The notes under the pieces were generated by a model. It was not told the DNA's origin. It did not search any database and worked only from the letters and a program-made list of their open reading frames with translations. Shown in pieces: positions 34,001 through 41,921 of a stretch of 64,000 bases of DNA (its first letter is position 1; each line of letters begins with the position of its first letter). Origin of the DNA: Cyclobacteriaceae bacterium (lineage in GTDB: Bacteria > Bacteroidota > Bacteroidia > Cytophagales > Cyclobacteriaceae). Where the stretch lies: assembly GCA_016786585.1 (NCBI GenBank), contig JAEUUI010000028.1, positions 62,001 through 126,000 of the forward strand, given 5' to 3'. Made by a program: the position numbers and the translations under genes.

Positions 34001-36263
34001 CGGCAACGAGGGACGGCTGAACAGCCGTAGTTGCACCGGTAACAGAAGGATCAACATCTACTACCAGGAAGTAGTTAGTGCCTGAGGTAATAACCTGGCT
34101 TAACCCGGTAATCGCTACCTGGGTTGCTGATGGAGTAAAGGTAAGGCCACCAATTGCAGCAGAGTTGTCACCGGTAGTTGCGTAGCTCGCATCGGTAGAA
34201 GTGATCAAACGGTAGTTGCTCCATTTGGATGACGGGGTACTGCTGAGCTGAACGTTAATAACGGATACGGTTTGAGTTCCGCTGGAAGTAAGAGAGAATC
34301 CGAACACGCCCTGATTCGAACTTCCTGCTGTCAGCGGTGAACTGGCAAGCCCGGTTGAAAGATTGGCAATCGTAAGCAATGGACTGAAACTGTAAGAAGT
34401 GCCTGATGCGGTTCCGGTTGCTGCACCACCGCCCGTTGTTATCGTAACGTTACCTCCGCCAAGCGAAGGTTGTACCGCTGTTGTTGATCCGTTTACCGAA
34501 GGATCAACATCAACCACCAGGAAGTAGTTGGTGCCTGATGTAATGACCTGACTTAATCCTGTAATCGCCACCTGGGTTGCTGATGGTGTGAAGGTAAGAC
34601 CGCCAATGGCGGCCGAGTTGTCGCCAGTTGTAGCATAGCTTGCATCTGTGGATGTGATCAGCCGATAGTTAGTCCACTTAGATGCTGGCGTACTGCTCAA
34701 TTGAATGTTAATGACTGTAACGGTTTGACTTCCACCCGAGGTAAGCGAAAATCCAAACACTCCCTGATTGGTACTTCCGGCTGTCAGAGGTGAGGTAGCA
34801 AGTCCGGTGGAAAGGTTCGCAATGGTTAGCAGCGGGCCGAAGCTGTAGGATGTTCCGGTAGCAGTTCCCGTAGCCACTCCGCCACCTGTAGTAATGGTAA
34901 CATTAGCTGCCGCAAGCGAAGGCTGAATTGCGGTGGTAGCTCCGCTAACACTTGGATCAACATCCACCACCAGAAAGTAATTTGTTCCGGAAGTAATTAC
35001 CTGACTCAGGCCTGTTATCGCAACCTGACTGGCTGAAGGAGTAAAGGTAAGGCCACCAATGGGTGCAGAGTTATCGCCAGATGTAGCGTAACTTGCATCA
35101 GTTGATGTGACCAACCTGTAGTTAGTCCATTTTGACGCAGGCGTGCTGCTAAGTTGAACGTTAATCACAGTAACCGTCTGGCTTCCACTTGACGTGAGCG
35201 AAAATCCAAAGACACCTTGATTGGTTGCACCCGCTGTAAGCGGTGAACTGGCGAGGCCCGTTGTAAGGTTCGCGATGGTTAATAATGGCGCAAACGAATA
35301 AGCAGTTCCGGTTGCCGTACCGGTAAATGTTCCGGTAGTAGCAGTTGCATTGGTAGATCCCAGTGAAGGTGTAACTGTGGTAGTACTTCCGTTAACGGCA
35401 GCATTGATATCCGCAACTAAAAAGAAATTTGTTCCTGAGGTGGTGATGCTTTGCGAAAGTCCGGTGATCTGAATTTCAGTTGCTGTAGCATTGAAGGTAA
35501 GACCTCCAATGGCCGCAGAGTTGTCACCTGTTGTTGCAAAGCTATTGTCAGTTGAGGTAATCAGTGAAAATGATGACCATTTCCCGATACTTGAATTACC
35601 CGTTTGAATATTGAGTGTCGAAAGCGTCTGTGTTCCGTTGGAAGTCAATGAGAATCCAAAAACGCCCTGACCGGTTGCTCCTGCCTGGAGGGGGGAAGTT
35701 GCCAGCCCGGTGGAGAGATTGGCGATCGTAGTTTGAGGAGGCGTTAACGTATAGGTAGAACCGGTTATCGTTGTACCGGTTGTTGAACCGGTTGATAGCA
35801 CAACGCCTGCGTTAGCAAGAGAAGGAGTGGTTGAGCCTGTTGCTGCCGGTGCTACATCTACCACTACAAAGAAATATTCATCGTCCGCGGCTGCCGTTGC
35901 TCCGTCAAAATTGGTGAGGGGAGCTCCTGTAAACACGATATCGGTAGCAGATATTGTTCCGGTAGCGATCTGTGTTTCAGTGCCAACACCACTGAATGTT
36001 GCATCGGTAGATTCGTATAACCGGGCATTCGTGAATTTACCTACCGGTGTCGGAGTCATTCCAACAGTAATGGTTGTCACCGTGTTACCGCCACCCGCTG
36101 CCTTCGTGAGCTGAACACCCAAAATGGCAATGTCGTTTGTACCGGAAATTTGCGCGGCACCGGAAAGACCTCCTGTGGCGGTTGTCATGCTGACGGCCTG
36201 CGAGAAAGCGGTGGTTGTTGAAAGTAGAAGTAATGCAAAAAGATGAAGTACACGTTTATTCAT
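28032..36263 (-). CDS. Giant T9SS-exported repeat protein, 2743 residues
   Basis: A signal peptide (residues 1-22) is followed by about six tandem repeats of 150 residues (24-928), rich in Ser, Thr, Gly and Val. A long central region of immunoglobulin/PKD-like segments follows, with spaced cysteines and Pro-rich linkers. Then comes a jelly-roll-like part (CFNFSDAIKP, then SLDIWSDTP), a module beginning VVLLENFTNTSP that resembles the Omp28/thioredoxin-like domain but without cysteines, and a T9SS type A sorting domain (HVYPNPAS, then GIYMLQL, then KVMVKH). The protein is probably delivered to the cell surface or medium by type IX secretion and may act as an adhesin or matrix protein. It is last in a six-gene minus-strand array, 48 bp after the lipoprotein gene. 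The repeats also make the locus prone to recombination. Confidence 0.88.
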   Translation of the reverse strand: MNKRVLHLFALLLLSTTTAFSQAVSMTTATGGLSGAAQISGTNDIAILGVQLTKAAGGGNTVTTITVGMTPTPVGKFTNARLYESTDATFSGVGTETQIATGTISATDIVFTGAPLTNFDGATAAADDEYFFVVVDVAPAATGSTTPSLANAGVVLSTGSTTGTTITGSTYTLTPPQTTIANLSTGLATSPLQAGATGQGVFGFSLTSNGTQTLSTLNIQTGNSSIGKWSSFSLITSTDNSFATTGDNSAAIGGLTFNATATEIQITGLSQSITTSGTNFFLVADINAAVNGSTTTVTPSLGSTNATATTGTFTGTATGTAYSFAPLLTIANLTTGLASSPLTAGATNQGVFGFSLTSSGSQTVTVINVQLSSTPASKWTNYRLVTSTDASYATSGDNSAPIGGLTFTPSASQVAITGLSQVITSGTNYFLVVDVDPSVSGATTAIQPSLAAANVTITTGGGVATGTATGTSYSFGPLLTIANLSTGLATSPLTAGSTNQGVFGFSLTSGGSQTVTVINIQLSSTPASKWTNYRLITSTDASYATTGDNSAAIGGLTFTPSATQVAITGLSQVITSGTNYFLVVDVDPSVNGSTTAVQPSLGGGNVTITTGGGAATGTASGTSYSFSPLLTIANLSTGLASSPLTAGSSNQGVFGFSLTSSGTQTVSVINVQLSSTPSSKWSNYRLITSTDASYATTGDNSAAIGGLTFTPSATQVAITGLSQVITSGTNYFLVVDVDPSVTGATTAVQPSLVAANITVNTGGVSGTVSGTSYSFIAATATFAQLSTGIASSPLFAGTTNRAVIGFSAVSNGSQTFSAINIQTSSTPVSKWGSYALVRSTDNSFTTTGDNTTIGGLTFTPSASQIAITGLSETLNSTTKNYFLVITTDPGVTSSTTAVQPSFTQTNVTVVGTVAAVTVTGTSYSFNTSQNSDIIFTGGSTTPLAYRSFQANSIDDTNLSLSQRIATFQVREGGGSADGDNKATSITQLQVQVTNIENIQRIALFNDDTDTEVAGTEQVAPAGPGTATITFNPSSPLRTTGDGTDLNIMIRVTFKSQVTDNALIEATITSVTGEAGFSGFATGNAGGANSTGATNKTIIVTASKLIIVTPPGITPNPSPKNSNFGFTIRAVDGNPYNNTDIDYNGKVDITASGGAGTLTGGGQKTLAAGLVAVNALQINQSGTYTIDISDDDYTDAPDNQTDIGDASGSITITSSASNVTGGGTVSPLCYGTAFTSLNSILIAETDAGGISGTNGTYTFSIALPAGFVFDPSVGSGASASGGGDISAVTGYTYLSSNTVVQFGFTLNGTANVNTITIAGLKVGHLHPGNTMPGNVVPPAITGAAITRSGGSAIIAGVTAGTTLCTINVSQPSVITQFTVDELPGDVTVDPATTSFNVNANSVKLISSVGTGTNSFSGNGVTFVNPDYRFNPNSLAPGAYDISYTNTDGSGCQTAFIKTFTVFVSGINGLDPAYCNNAPTATGLTVNQTFVDQRMSYYNSIYGTTAGMWKFDYFVYYDPFNGGFRPITAPSNDAFDPKLAAYQSIVQAFGGEMPVGFAVCNSGYAGAPVLPPGAPVIPCVVFGQGSPNPAAGSNFGVYDTYQWVTINAAPTPTFTLPKTVFCADEPAVTLTGTPPNSDNTTTDKFVATQTVAPFNPSPAGTITVSVPPTGKVWSFNPSALGVGTANITYTYQNPSTGCSGTSLPTQVTVYARPNSVLAAAITSPGGIAPETCQGAPIGTFTATALTSPDRYTWYSDILLTTIVGTGNSFAPPNPPVDPSTPTPVGSPHKFYVTQTVNGCESNKQPVSPTLALELSVTVKPAPAAPSPNFPDSPDREFCVGATINTSTLVVPGTGVKWYLPGNSASFFSGTSPTLANLSIPSPTVAPATYDFEVTQTVSLCESARTPIKVKIKGLPILSVTSGAADPLKICTEGGHDGGSPTLITFSGSDENGPVATGSWTIPSGPTLTPGALIPGGGTALLNTPTLVPNNYTLRFSHTNTAGCSNFIDIPLTVLPKVITSLTPLDSCFDNFVRLNNTSVVQTGPATTVPATSANILLTSWSFNDGNTLAAGNGPIVGVVNNGRTKGTYISPEHNFANLGSKSVTYLMTTTYCAYLGTEQITINPKPKIDFSWRNPCFDSLTMQSSTRFIATETTSPTPIAISQYLWNFNTEGNLSLSGTPGGATPIVNYTNLGSDSAELIVITAAQCRDTIQKIVNILPTYKAITDSTGYDQSFNAGNNFWIAGGLRSSWALGNTNAGTEPSNGNAWATSLTGSNNNNEQSWVMSGCFNFSDAIKPVVSLDIWSDTPFGVDGAVFQYNEDGKIEDEASWSVLGDVGTGINWYDGSGISNSPGNQSSSDYGWTGTYTGWKKAIYKLDDVKPATPTSPDSLIVFRVAFGAGNRQQSGFAFDNVFIGERSRVVLLENFTNTSPEANLTNATTLQNVKYADNTGDVSLGEIVKIQYHTPFPGVDVLNQDNPQMNNSRAAFYGITEAPAARVDGGSQAGNLTAWFDDYNDDRVLTPSFIKIKATTQKIGKDVKISITLTNTTSQSLPLEGINVFTVIVQKEILKTGNEPLFGSTNNTRFVYVARQMLPTAAGIALSGSLASDADYALENMWSNPNGGDAIVIFVQKIDGDTKTVYQAHIIENPPLPDVVTSTEDPEYVKNIHVYPNPASRIVNIELPAAAAKPTPVVLIDAFGKTVYQSEFKIGEQTKSVATDAMADGIYMLQLTTPGGSKAVRKVMVKH
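33480..36190 (-). repeat. Six tandem 450-bp coding repeats
   Basis: The repeats lie inside the giant gene. Unit boundaries taken at the TIANLSTGLA-type motif fall near 35730, 35279, 34830, 34380 and 33930, a spacing of 449-451 bp. Units starting at 35279, 34830 and 34380 are nearly identical as protein (SKWTNYRLITSTDASYATTG is shared with few changes), while the outer units are more diverged. At DNA level the closest units differ at many synonymous sites. Confidence 0.88.
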
Positions 36264-36311
36264 AACGAATAGTGATTTCAGATAAGTGGTTATAAAATAT
36301 TAAGCGACTAA

Positions 36312-37637
36312 CTATTTAGTTATGTCGCCTTTGTTGTCAGTTTTAATTAAGAAGATGGATGAAAATCCGCCAACGGTATTGGTTCCGCAAATCAATATTT
36401 CACCGGAAGGCAATTCGCGAATTGCACTCGGTACCTGATCGCCTGAACCGCCCATAGTTTTCTGCCACTCGGGTTCACCGAACGCATCGATTTTGATTAA
36501 CCAAATGTCTTTGCCATTACCGGATGATAATTCGGTATATCCTGCAATGATGTATCCGCCATCTTTTGTTGAGGTGATGGTTTCGCCTCCATCCTGAATG
36601 GCAGATTCATTCTCATTTGTCAAGGGTTCGATGCCCGTGCGGCCATCAAAAAACCGAATGCTCTCAGGAATTATATTTCCTGACCCGTTTGCACGAACAA
36701 AAAATAAATTGCTTTTAGAGTCATTCGTTTCACTGCTGTACCTGCCAGTAACGCCAAATCCGAAGGCAGGGTTCTTTGCAGCACTGATGTCACCCGGTAC
36801 GAATAATTGACTGGTTGTTTGGCCGAGTACACTGAAGTTTACGAACGTTGATTGTTCTTCCGCAACCGGTACGCTGATATAGGATTTATTAAATCCACCC
36901 TGATCAACTGCGAGCGCTGTTGACCAAATAACTTTTCCGTTGTTATAAATCAGGCTTTTGGAATTCTGATAAGTGCGGTCGTTAATGTCGTATTCAATTG
37001 ACCATACCGAATCAACTGCGCTGTTCAGTTGCATAAGAATTGTTTTTTGAGGAGCAGCCTGTTGACCTACTACACCGTCTTTAACAACTCCAAGCACAAA
37101 CACTTTTCCATCGTCAGTTACGGTGAGTGTTTGTCCGAAGAAATCCTGCTTCACCGGATGAGCCGGGCTGATCGGACGCTTATCAGATCGGAAATAGGTT
37201 TTCACGGGGGGGTAATCGAGATTCGCGTTTAGTTGCAATACCCTGAGCGAAGCAATCTCTGTATTAGCGGCTTGTTCCGCGAAAGGGTCGATTTTAATAC
37301 TGTCGCCTACAACCACGTAACCATCAACAGCCCCTGTTCCTGAAATAACCGGCTTAATTGCCTTTCCTGTGCCACCGGGGAATCGGTGCGGCTCGCCAAT
37401 TTGATTACCATTTTCGTCAGTTTCGATCACAACGGTAACCACCAGTGTGTCATTTACCTGCATGTTCCCCAGGACTACATACCCTCCGGGAATGCTTTCC
37501 ACCGAAGTGGCTGAAAGCGTATAAGCGCCATTGAAAAACTTGATGAAAGTTTTCCGTTCGGAAGGATCCGCGTCTTCTAAATTAGAACAACCAAAGACTA
37601 CACCGAGGATAAAAAGCGGAAGTAAAACTTTTCTCAT
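36312..37637 (-). CDS. Lipoprotein with propeller-like repeats
   Basis: The product is 441 residues. A signal peptide ends in the lipobox VFGC (Cys17). The body contains repeated motifs of the kind GGYVVLGN, DGYVVVGD, DGGYIIAGYTE and GEILICGTN. The last two blocks carry the pattern W-L-I-K-x-D-x-x-G-x-x-x-W-x-K-T-x-G-G seen in Bacteroidota surface proteins with a predicted beta-propeller. The ATG overlaps the stop of the upstream barrel gene by four bases, so the two are translationally coupled. It probably sits on a membrane surface and may partner the barrel protein and the exported giant protein. Confidence 0.78.
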   Translation of the reverse strand: MRKVLLPLFILGVVFGCSNLEDADPSERKTFIKFFNGAYTLSATSVESIPGGYVVLGNMQVNDTLVVTVVIETDENGNQIGEPHRFPGGTGKAIKPVISGTGAVDGYVVVGDSIKIDPFAEQAANTEIASLRVLQLNANLDYPPVKTYFRSDKRPISPAHPVKQDFFGQTLTVTDDGKVFVLGVVKDGVVGQQAAPQKTILMQLNSAVDSVWSIEYDINDRTYQNSKSLIYNNGKVIWSTALAVDQGGFNKSYISVPVAEEQSTFVNFSVLGQTTSQLFVPGDISAAKNPAFGFGVTGRYSSETNDSKSNLFFVRANGSGNIIPESIRFFDGRTGIEPLTNENESAIQDGGETITSTKDGGYIIAGYTELSSGNGKDIWLIKIDAFGEPEWQKTMGGSGDQVPSAIRELPSGEILICGTNTVGGFSSIFLIKTDNKGDITK

Positions 37638-38713
37638 TTTCTGCGCTTGAGTTTTTTAGGATTGAAGATATTTTGAATGTACCCCGCTGAGATTCCAAGG
37701 GAAGAAACTTTAAAGACCGGGTCGGCATAGTTCAACTCCCAGGTGATCTCCTGATTCTTGTAAGCCGACTCTTTCGAACTAATCTTCGTCAGGCCATGTA
37801 AATACCTGATTTCTGATACGATGTAACCTCCACCTACACGAAGCTTGATGCCGATCGCGGCCATCAAACTAATATTCATTGAATTTCGTGACGGCTTAAA
37901 ATCGAAGCTTTTTTCCTGTACCGAGCTTTGCTGATCGCGAACCTGTTCTCCGGTAATTTTTGCTGAAAGCAGATAGTCGATCGCTACCCCTCCCGATACA
38001 TAAGGATTAAACTTTTCATTAAACTTTGACTTGCTTTTAAGGGGTTTGTATTGCACCGCGAGCGGAACACTTAACCATGTTTGTGATTCAATTGCATCGG
38101 TTTCGTTTTGGAAATTTGCGTCAGAACTTCCGTCTTCGTTAAACCGCGTAAATACCTGGTTAAGCCCGAAGCGTTTCTGACTGTAGAGGATTTCTCCGTG
38201 AAGATTCAGGCGCTCGCTCAAGGGAACGTCTCCGAAAACCCCGAAGTTTATTCCGATCATTGGCTTATACTTACTCTCACCGGCTAAATCGCCTGCAGTC
38301 GCATTTTCTTTAACATTCGGTCTGGATGCATCAACTCCAAGTTTTCCTCCAATCCGGAAGATGGGCAGCGTTCTAAAGGTGTGGTAAAGTGCTACAAATT
38401 CGGCAGGATCGACAGCTTCATTGATTTCAAAGTATGGATCCGTACGGAGGATGTTTAACATGGCTTCGTCAGCCTTCTCAGGCTCTTCCAGGTAGATATA
38501 ACTAAGGCAAAGTATTTTGTATGCCTCAACTTTATCCTGCTTGCTGGTCATGCTTGAAATAACTTGCGGACTTAGCTGCGTTGGAATTTCATGCAACCTT
38601 CCCTGCTCATACGTTGCGCGTGCCAGACGCAGCGTTTGTGCAGGAGTAGGAGAGGTTTGCGCGAAACCGCAAAACGAAACAAGAATCAGAACAATGGGTA
38701 AAAGTCTTCTCAT
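37634..38713 (-). CDS. Outer-membrane beta-barrel protein with N-terminal helical repeats
   Basis: The product is 359 residues. A signal peptide ends at CGFAQ (about residue 19). Residues 25-115 are helical and TPR-like (KILCLSYIYLEEPEKADEAMLNIL). From about 120 to the C-terminus the pattern is alternating beta strands typical of a PorT/outer-membrane beta-barrel family, ending in an aromatic-rich segment before a basic tail. The ATG at 38713 is chosen over a TTG nine bases earlier. It is placed between the STAND-WD40 gene and the lipoprotein gene, which suggests that the envelope half of the system starts here. Confidence 0.8.
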   Translation of the reverse strand: MRRLLPIVLILVSFCGFAQTSPTPAQTLRLARATYEQGRLHEIPTQLSPQVISSMTSKQDKVEAYKILCLSYIYLEEPEKADEAMLNILRTDPYFEINEAVDPAEFVALYHTFRTLPIFRIGGKLGVDASRPNVKENATAGDLAGESKYKPMIGINFGVFGDVPLSERLNLHGEILYSQKRFGLNQVFTRFNEDGSSDANFQNETDAIESQTWLSVPLAVQYKPLKSKSKFNEKFNPYVSGGVAIDYLLSAKITGEQVRDQQSSVQEKSFDFKPSRNSMNISLMAAIGIKLRVGGGYIVSEIRYLHGLTKISSKESAYKNQEITWELNYADPVFKVSSLGISAGYIQNIFNPKKLKRRK

Positions 38714-38725
38714 TGGGAGCAATTA

Positions 38726-41700
38726 TTATTTAATATTAGCACATGTGCTTTCTTTCGGCATTGTTTTCGGATCTCCTACGTATGTTGTCCATTCTTCATC
38801 GCTCATGTTACGCTTGATGTAGTCTGTGCAAAGGATATTCGCCATCGTGGTGATCTTGGTAGGATAAGCCCAGATACTTTCTTCATTGGCAGTAACGATT
38901 TTGTCGGCATCAATAGCACTGCGCTTGATAACCTGACGTGCACTTTGCAATCCAACCATCAGCTGTTCATCGTTAGGCGTGAATGCAATGGCCCATACCC
39001 AGTCACCGTGACCCTTTAATTGGATTGGTTGAACGTTAAGTTTATTCTTATTCAGATTCCAAAGCCTTACACTTTTATCCTTACTAGCAGACGCGAAGAA
39101 AGTTGCCCCATGGTTATACTTGATCTGTTCAATCGGCCCTTCGTGGCCTGGCAAATTCTTAACTACCGTATTGCTAACTGTGCTAATGATCCGTACTAAT
39201 CCGTCTGTATCACCGATGATCAGCTGTTCAGCTTTTGGATGCCAGCATACTGCAGTCAGGTGCGTGTTCGAGCGCGTACGTAAGTCGATTTTCGTAACCG
39301 CATAGTTATTGGCAATGTCCCAGATGTACAGGATTCCATCTTCTCCCGCACCGGCAAGTTTCTTACCATCCCAGCTTAGGTCGATTGAGTTGATCTTAAC
39401 TGGAGGCTTAATAACTTCTTTCGCGGTATTTAAATCGGAATACTTAATACTCCGCCCAGCGTTATCGCGAACATAAACGCCTTTCCCGTCTGGTGTAAAG
39501 TGAACGTTCTCAATTGAGTTTGTAAAGCCGTAAACCTTTTTCGGAGCAGACATATTCTTCAGATCGTATACATTAATGAAGTTGTTCTGTTCATCCGGTG
39601 TGTACAATCCGGCAGCAACCAGTACCGTTTCAGACGGATTAACATCCATCGAATAAACCTGATAATTCGGGTTTCCAAGTTTGTCAACCAGAATCTCAGC
39701 AGGCCACTGCCCATTTACATGCTTCCACTTGATGATTTTACCGTCGCTTCCGCCTGAGTAAATGTTGTCGTCTTTGGCAAGCGTTATCAACGCACGGGCT
39801 GCACCCAGTTCATGACCAATGAGTGATTTAGTCAGGCCGTGGTCACGTGTACGCAGCGCTGCAAGCAATCCGTTGTAGATATCATCGTCATATTCTTCGC
39901 CTTCATATTTGGAGTTGAACATGTATGCCTGTTGCGCGAGGAGCGATTGTAGTTCTGGTTCACTATTTAACTCCTTCGACTTCAGCGCCATTGCTTTCGC
40001 CTGAGAGAGGTAGCTTCTGCGGGTTGCATCTGCACGGGCAATATTGGCTTTCTCTTCATTACTTTTGGCTAACGCTTCACTTGCTTTCGCAGCTTTTTCA
40101 TTTTGTTGAGCTAAAAGCCGTTGCTTTTGAGCTTCTTCCTCCTGTCGCTTTGCTTCTGCTTCATTCTGCTCAGCTATCGCACGTTGTGCTTCCGCATCTC
40201 TTCTGGCAGCAACCGCGGCTTCACGTTGTCTTTCCGCATCTTCTTTTGCAGCGATCGCGGCAACCTTTTGTTCGTCAGCCAGTTTTTGCGCAGCCTTCGC
40301 AAGCGCTTCCTGTCGCTTCGCTTCAATTAAGTTTCTGTCCGCCTCTAATTTTTGCACAAATGCATAGATCAGGAACAGGATGGAAATAATCGTTGCCGTA
40401 GCCAATACAAGCGCGGTTCTTCTCGCGCGCTGAAGCTTGCGCTTCTGCTCGAGTTCTTTAATACGCTGCTCGGTTTCGAATTCTTTTTTCGAATATTCGA
40501 GGAACACCAGCGTACGTTCGAATGCCGGATGGTAACGCTGCCCCCAAACCAATGTTGGTTTGTGCTTCGATTGCCAGTTCAGCGCAAGTTGCAAATCCGG
40601 TGGTCTCCAAAGGCCGGCTTTGCCTACCTGGTACATACTCGCGGCTTCCGCCAGGCGGATATACATCTGCACCGCTTCAGCTTCATCGTCAACCCAGTTT
40701 TTCAACCTTACCCAGATGCGCATCAAGCTTTCGTGCGAGATATCGACCATCGACTTGGATGATATCGGTGTTCCGAAAGCAGGCGTCAACAATGACCTGC
40801 CCGGCTCACGGAATTTTTCAATTACATCAATTACTTCTTCTTCCGAGCAATCGGCAATCGCAGCAATCTCGTTCAAACGGGTTGGCCGTCTGATACCGAA
40901 GTTTTCACCACGTTTTTCGGTGATTGCTTTAAAGAGAATCTCACAAATGCGTTTCTGATCGTCTGTTAGTTCATCGAAAGCTTCGTTGGCGTGCATCGAC
41001 AACGCTTCCGCCATCGTACCAATCGCTTCGTAGTGCTTCAGGTCGACCTGCTCTTCTTCATAATCGCGGTACAGCGACCAGTAACTCCATGTACGCATCA
41101 ACGCGTGTTGCAGAATTGGCAGCTGATCCGGGTTATCCCCCAAATCGTTCAGCAACTGCTGTACAAGGCGCGGAGTAATCTTAGCACCACCTACTGCTAC
41201 CGGTCCTTCAATCGCCCTGCGCTTTTGTTCGCGCGTCAACTGTGGAATCAGGTAGTGGCTATCGTTGATCTTTCTGGTTAATTCAGGGAACTGCGCACAA
41301 TCACCGATAAAGTCTGAGCGCATAGTGATCGCAACGTAAATCGGAGAGTCCGGATAGTTGATCGCTTCGATCAACAGGTTTACGAACGCAAGCGTTTCGT
41401 TAACGGAATTAGGATCAGTGCTATCCTTGAAGCGGAACAATTCTTCAAACTGGTCGACCAGGATCAGGTAATTTACATCGCCTGATCTGCGTGACTGCTC
41501 AACTGCTTCAACAAGACCCAGGGAACTGCTTCGCAATAAAGTCGAGAAGATCGTACGCTTGATCTTCTTTTCTTCCGGATCGGCATCCAGGTATTCTTTA
41601 TTGTTTTTCAATAACGACTCGGCCAGGTTATCGATTGGTCCGGCTCCGGGACGTGTTACCACAACTTCCCAGTTGGGACTGGCATCGGTAAGAAATCCAC

Positions 41701-41917
41701 CGTATAGAATGGGAAGCACTCCGCAATAAATAAACGACGACTTACCACTACCGCTGGGTCCGATAACACCTACGAACCGGCTTTTTGAAAGCTTGAGGAG
41801 AACCTCATCGCTTTGCCCTTCGCGCCCGAAGAACAAATGGCTTTCTTCAATTTTAAAGGGACGTAACCCGGGGAAGGGGTTTAAGGTCGATACCTTTTCG
41901 TCAACTATTTGTGCCAT
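38726..41917 (-). CDS. Membrane-anchored STAND ATPase with coiled coil and WD40 propeller
   Basis: The product is 1063 residues. It begins with PFPGLRPF, typical of the nSTAND1 type, then Walker A GPSGSGKS (53-60) and Walker B LILVDQFEEL (151-160). The winged-helix end of the ATPase module carries DISHESLMRIWVRLKNW (392-408), a strong STAND-WD40 mark. A single membrane helix lies at about 501-522, a Lys/Glu/Ala-rich coiled coil at about 525-650, and WD40-type repeats at about 690-1030 (for example SASKDKSVRLW). STAND proteins are ATP-driven switches that oligomerise after sensing a signal. If the helix spans the membrane once, ATPase and propeller lie on opposite sides. It starts four bases after the TIR-like gene ends. 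Confidence 0.87.
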   Translation of the reverse strand: MAQIVDEKVSTLNPFPGLRPFKIEESHLFFGREGQSDEVLLKLSKSRFVGVIGPSGSGKSSFIYCGVLPILYGGFLTDASPNWEVVVTRPGAGPIDNLAESLLKNNKEYLDADPEEKKIKRTIFSTLLRSSSLGLVEAVEQSRRSGDVNYLILVDQFEELFRFKDSTDPNSVNETLAFVNLLIEAINYPDSPIYVAITMRSDFIGDCAQFPELTRKINDSHYLIPQLTREQKRRAIEGPVAVGGAKITPRLVQQLLNDLGDNPDQLPILQHALMRTWSYWSLYRDYEEEQVDLKHYEAIGTMAEALSMHANEAFDELTDDQKRICEILFKAITEKRGENFGIRRPTRLNEIAAIADCSEEEVIDVIEKFREPGRSLLTPAFGTPISSKSMVDISHESLMRIWVRLKNWVDDEAEAVQMYIRLAEAASMYQVGKAGLWRPPDLQLALNWQSKHKPTLVWGQRYHPAFERTLVFLEYSKKEFETEQRIKELEQKRKLQRARRTALVLATATIISILFLIYAFVQKLEADRNLIEAKRQEALAKAAQKLADEQKVAAIAAKEDAERQREAAVAARRDAEAQRAIAEQNEAEAKRQEEEAQKQRLLAQQNEKAAKASEALAKSNEEKANIARADATRRSYLSQAKAMALKSKELNSEPELQSLLAQQAYMFNSKYEGEEYDDDIYNGLLAALRTRDHGLTKSLIGHELGAARALITLAKDDNIYSGGSDGKIIKWKHVNGQWPAEILVDKLGNPNYQVYSMDVNPSETVLVAAGLYTPDEQNNFINVYDLKNMSAPKKVYGFTNSIENVHFTPDGKGVYVRDNAGRSIKYSDLNTAKEVIKPPVKINSIDLSWDGKKLAGAGEDGILYIWDIANNYAVTKIDLRTRSNTHLTAVCWHPKAEQLIIGDTDGLVRIISTVSNTVVKNLPGHEGPIEQIKYNHGATFFASASKDKSVRLWNLNKNKLNVQPIQLKGHGDWVWAIAFTPNDEQLMVGLQSARQVIKRSAIDADKIVTANEESIWAYPTKITTMANILCTDYIKRNMSDEEWTTYVGDPKTMPKESTCANIK

Positions 41918-41921
41918 AATG

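Noticed and set aside
33480-36190. CRISPR or other non-coding repeat array
   Set aside because: The 450-bp periodicity is in frame in one long gene, and units differ mainly at synonymous sites; this is a protein repeat.
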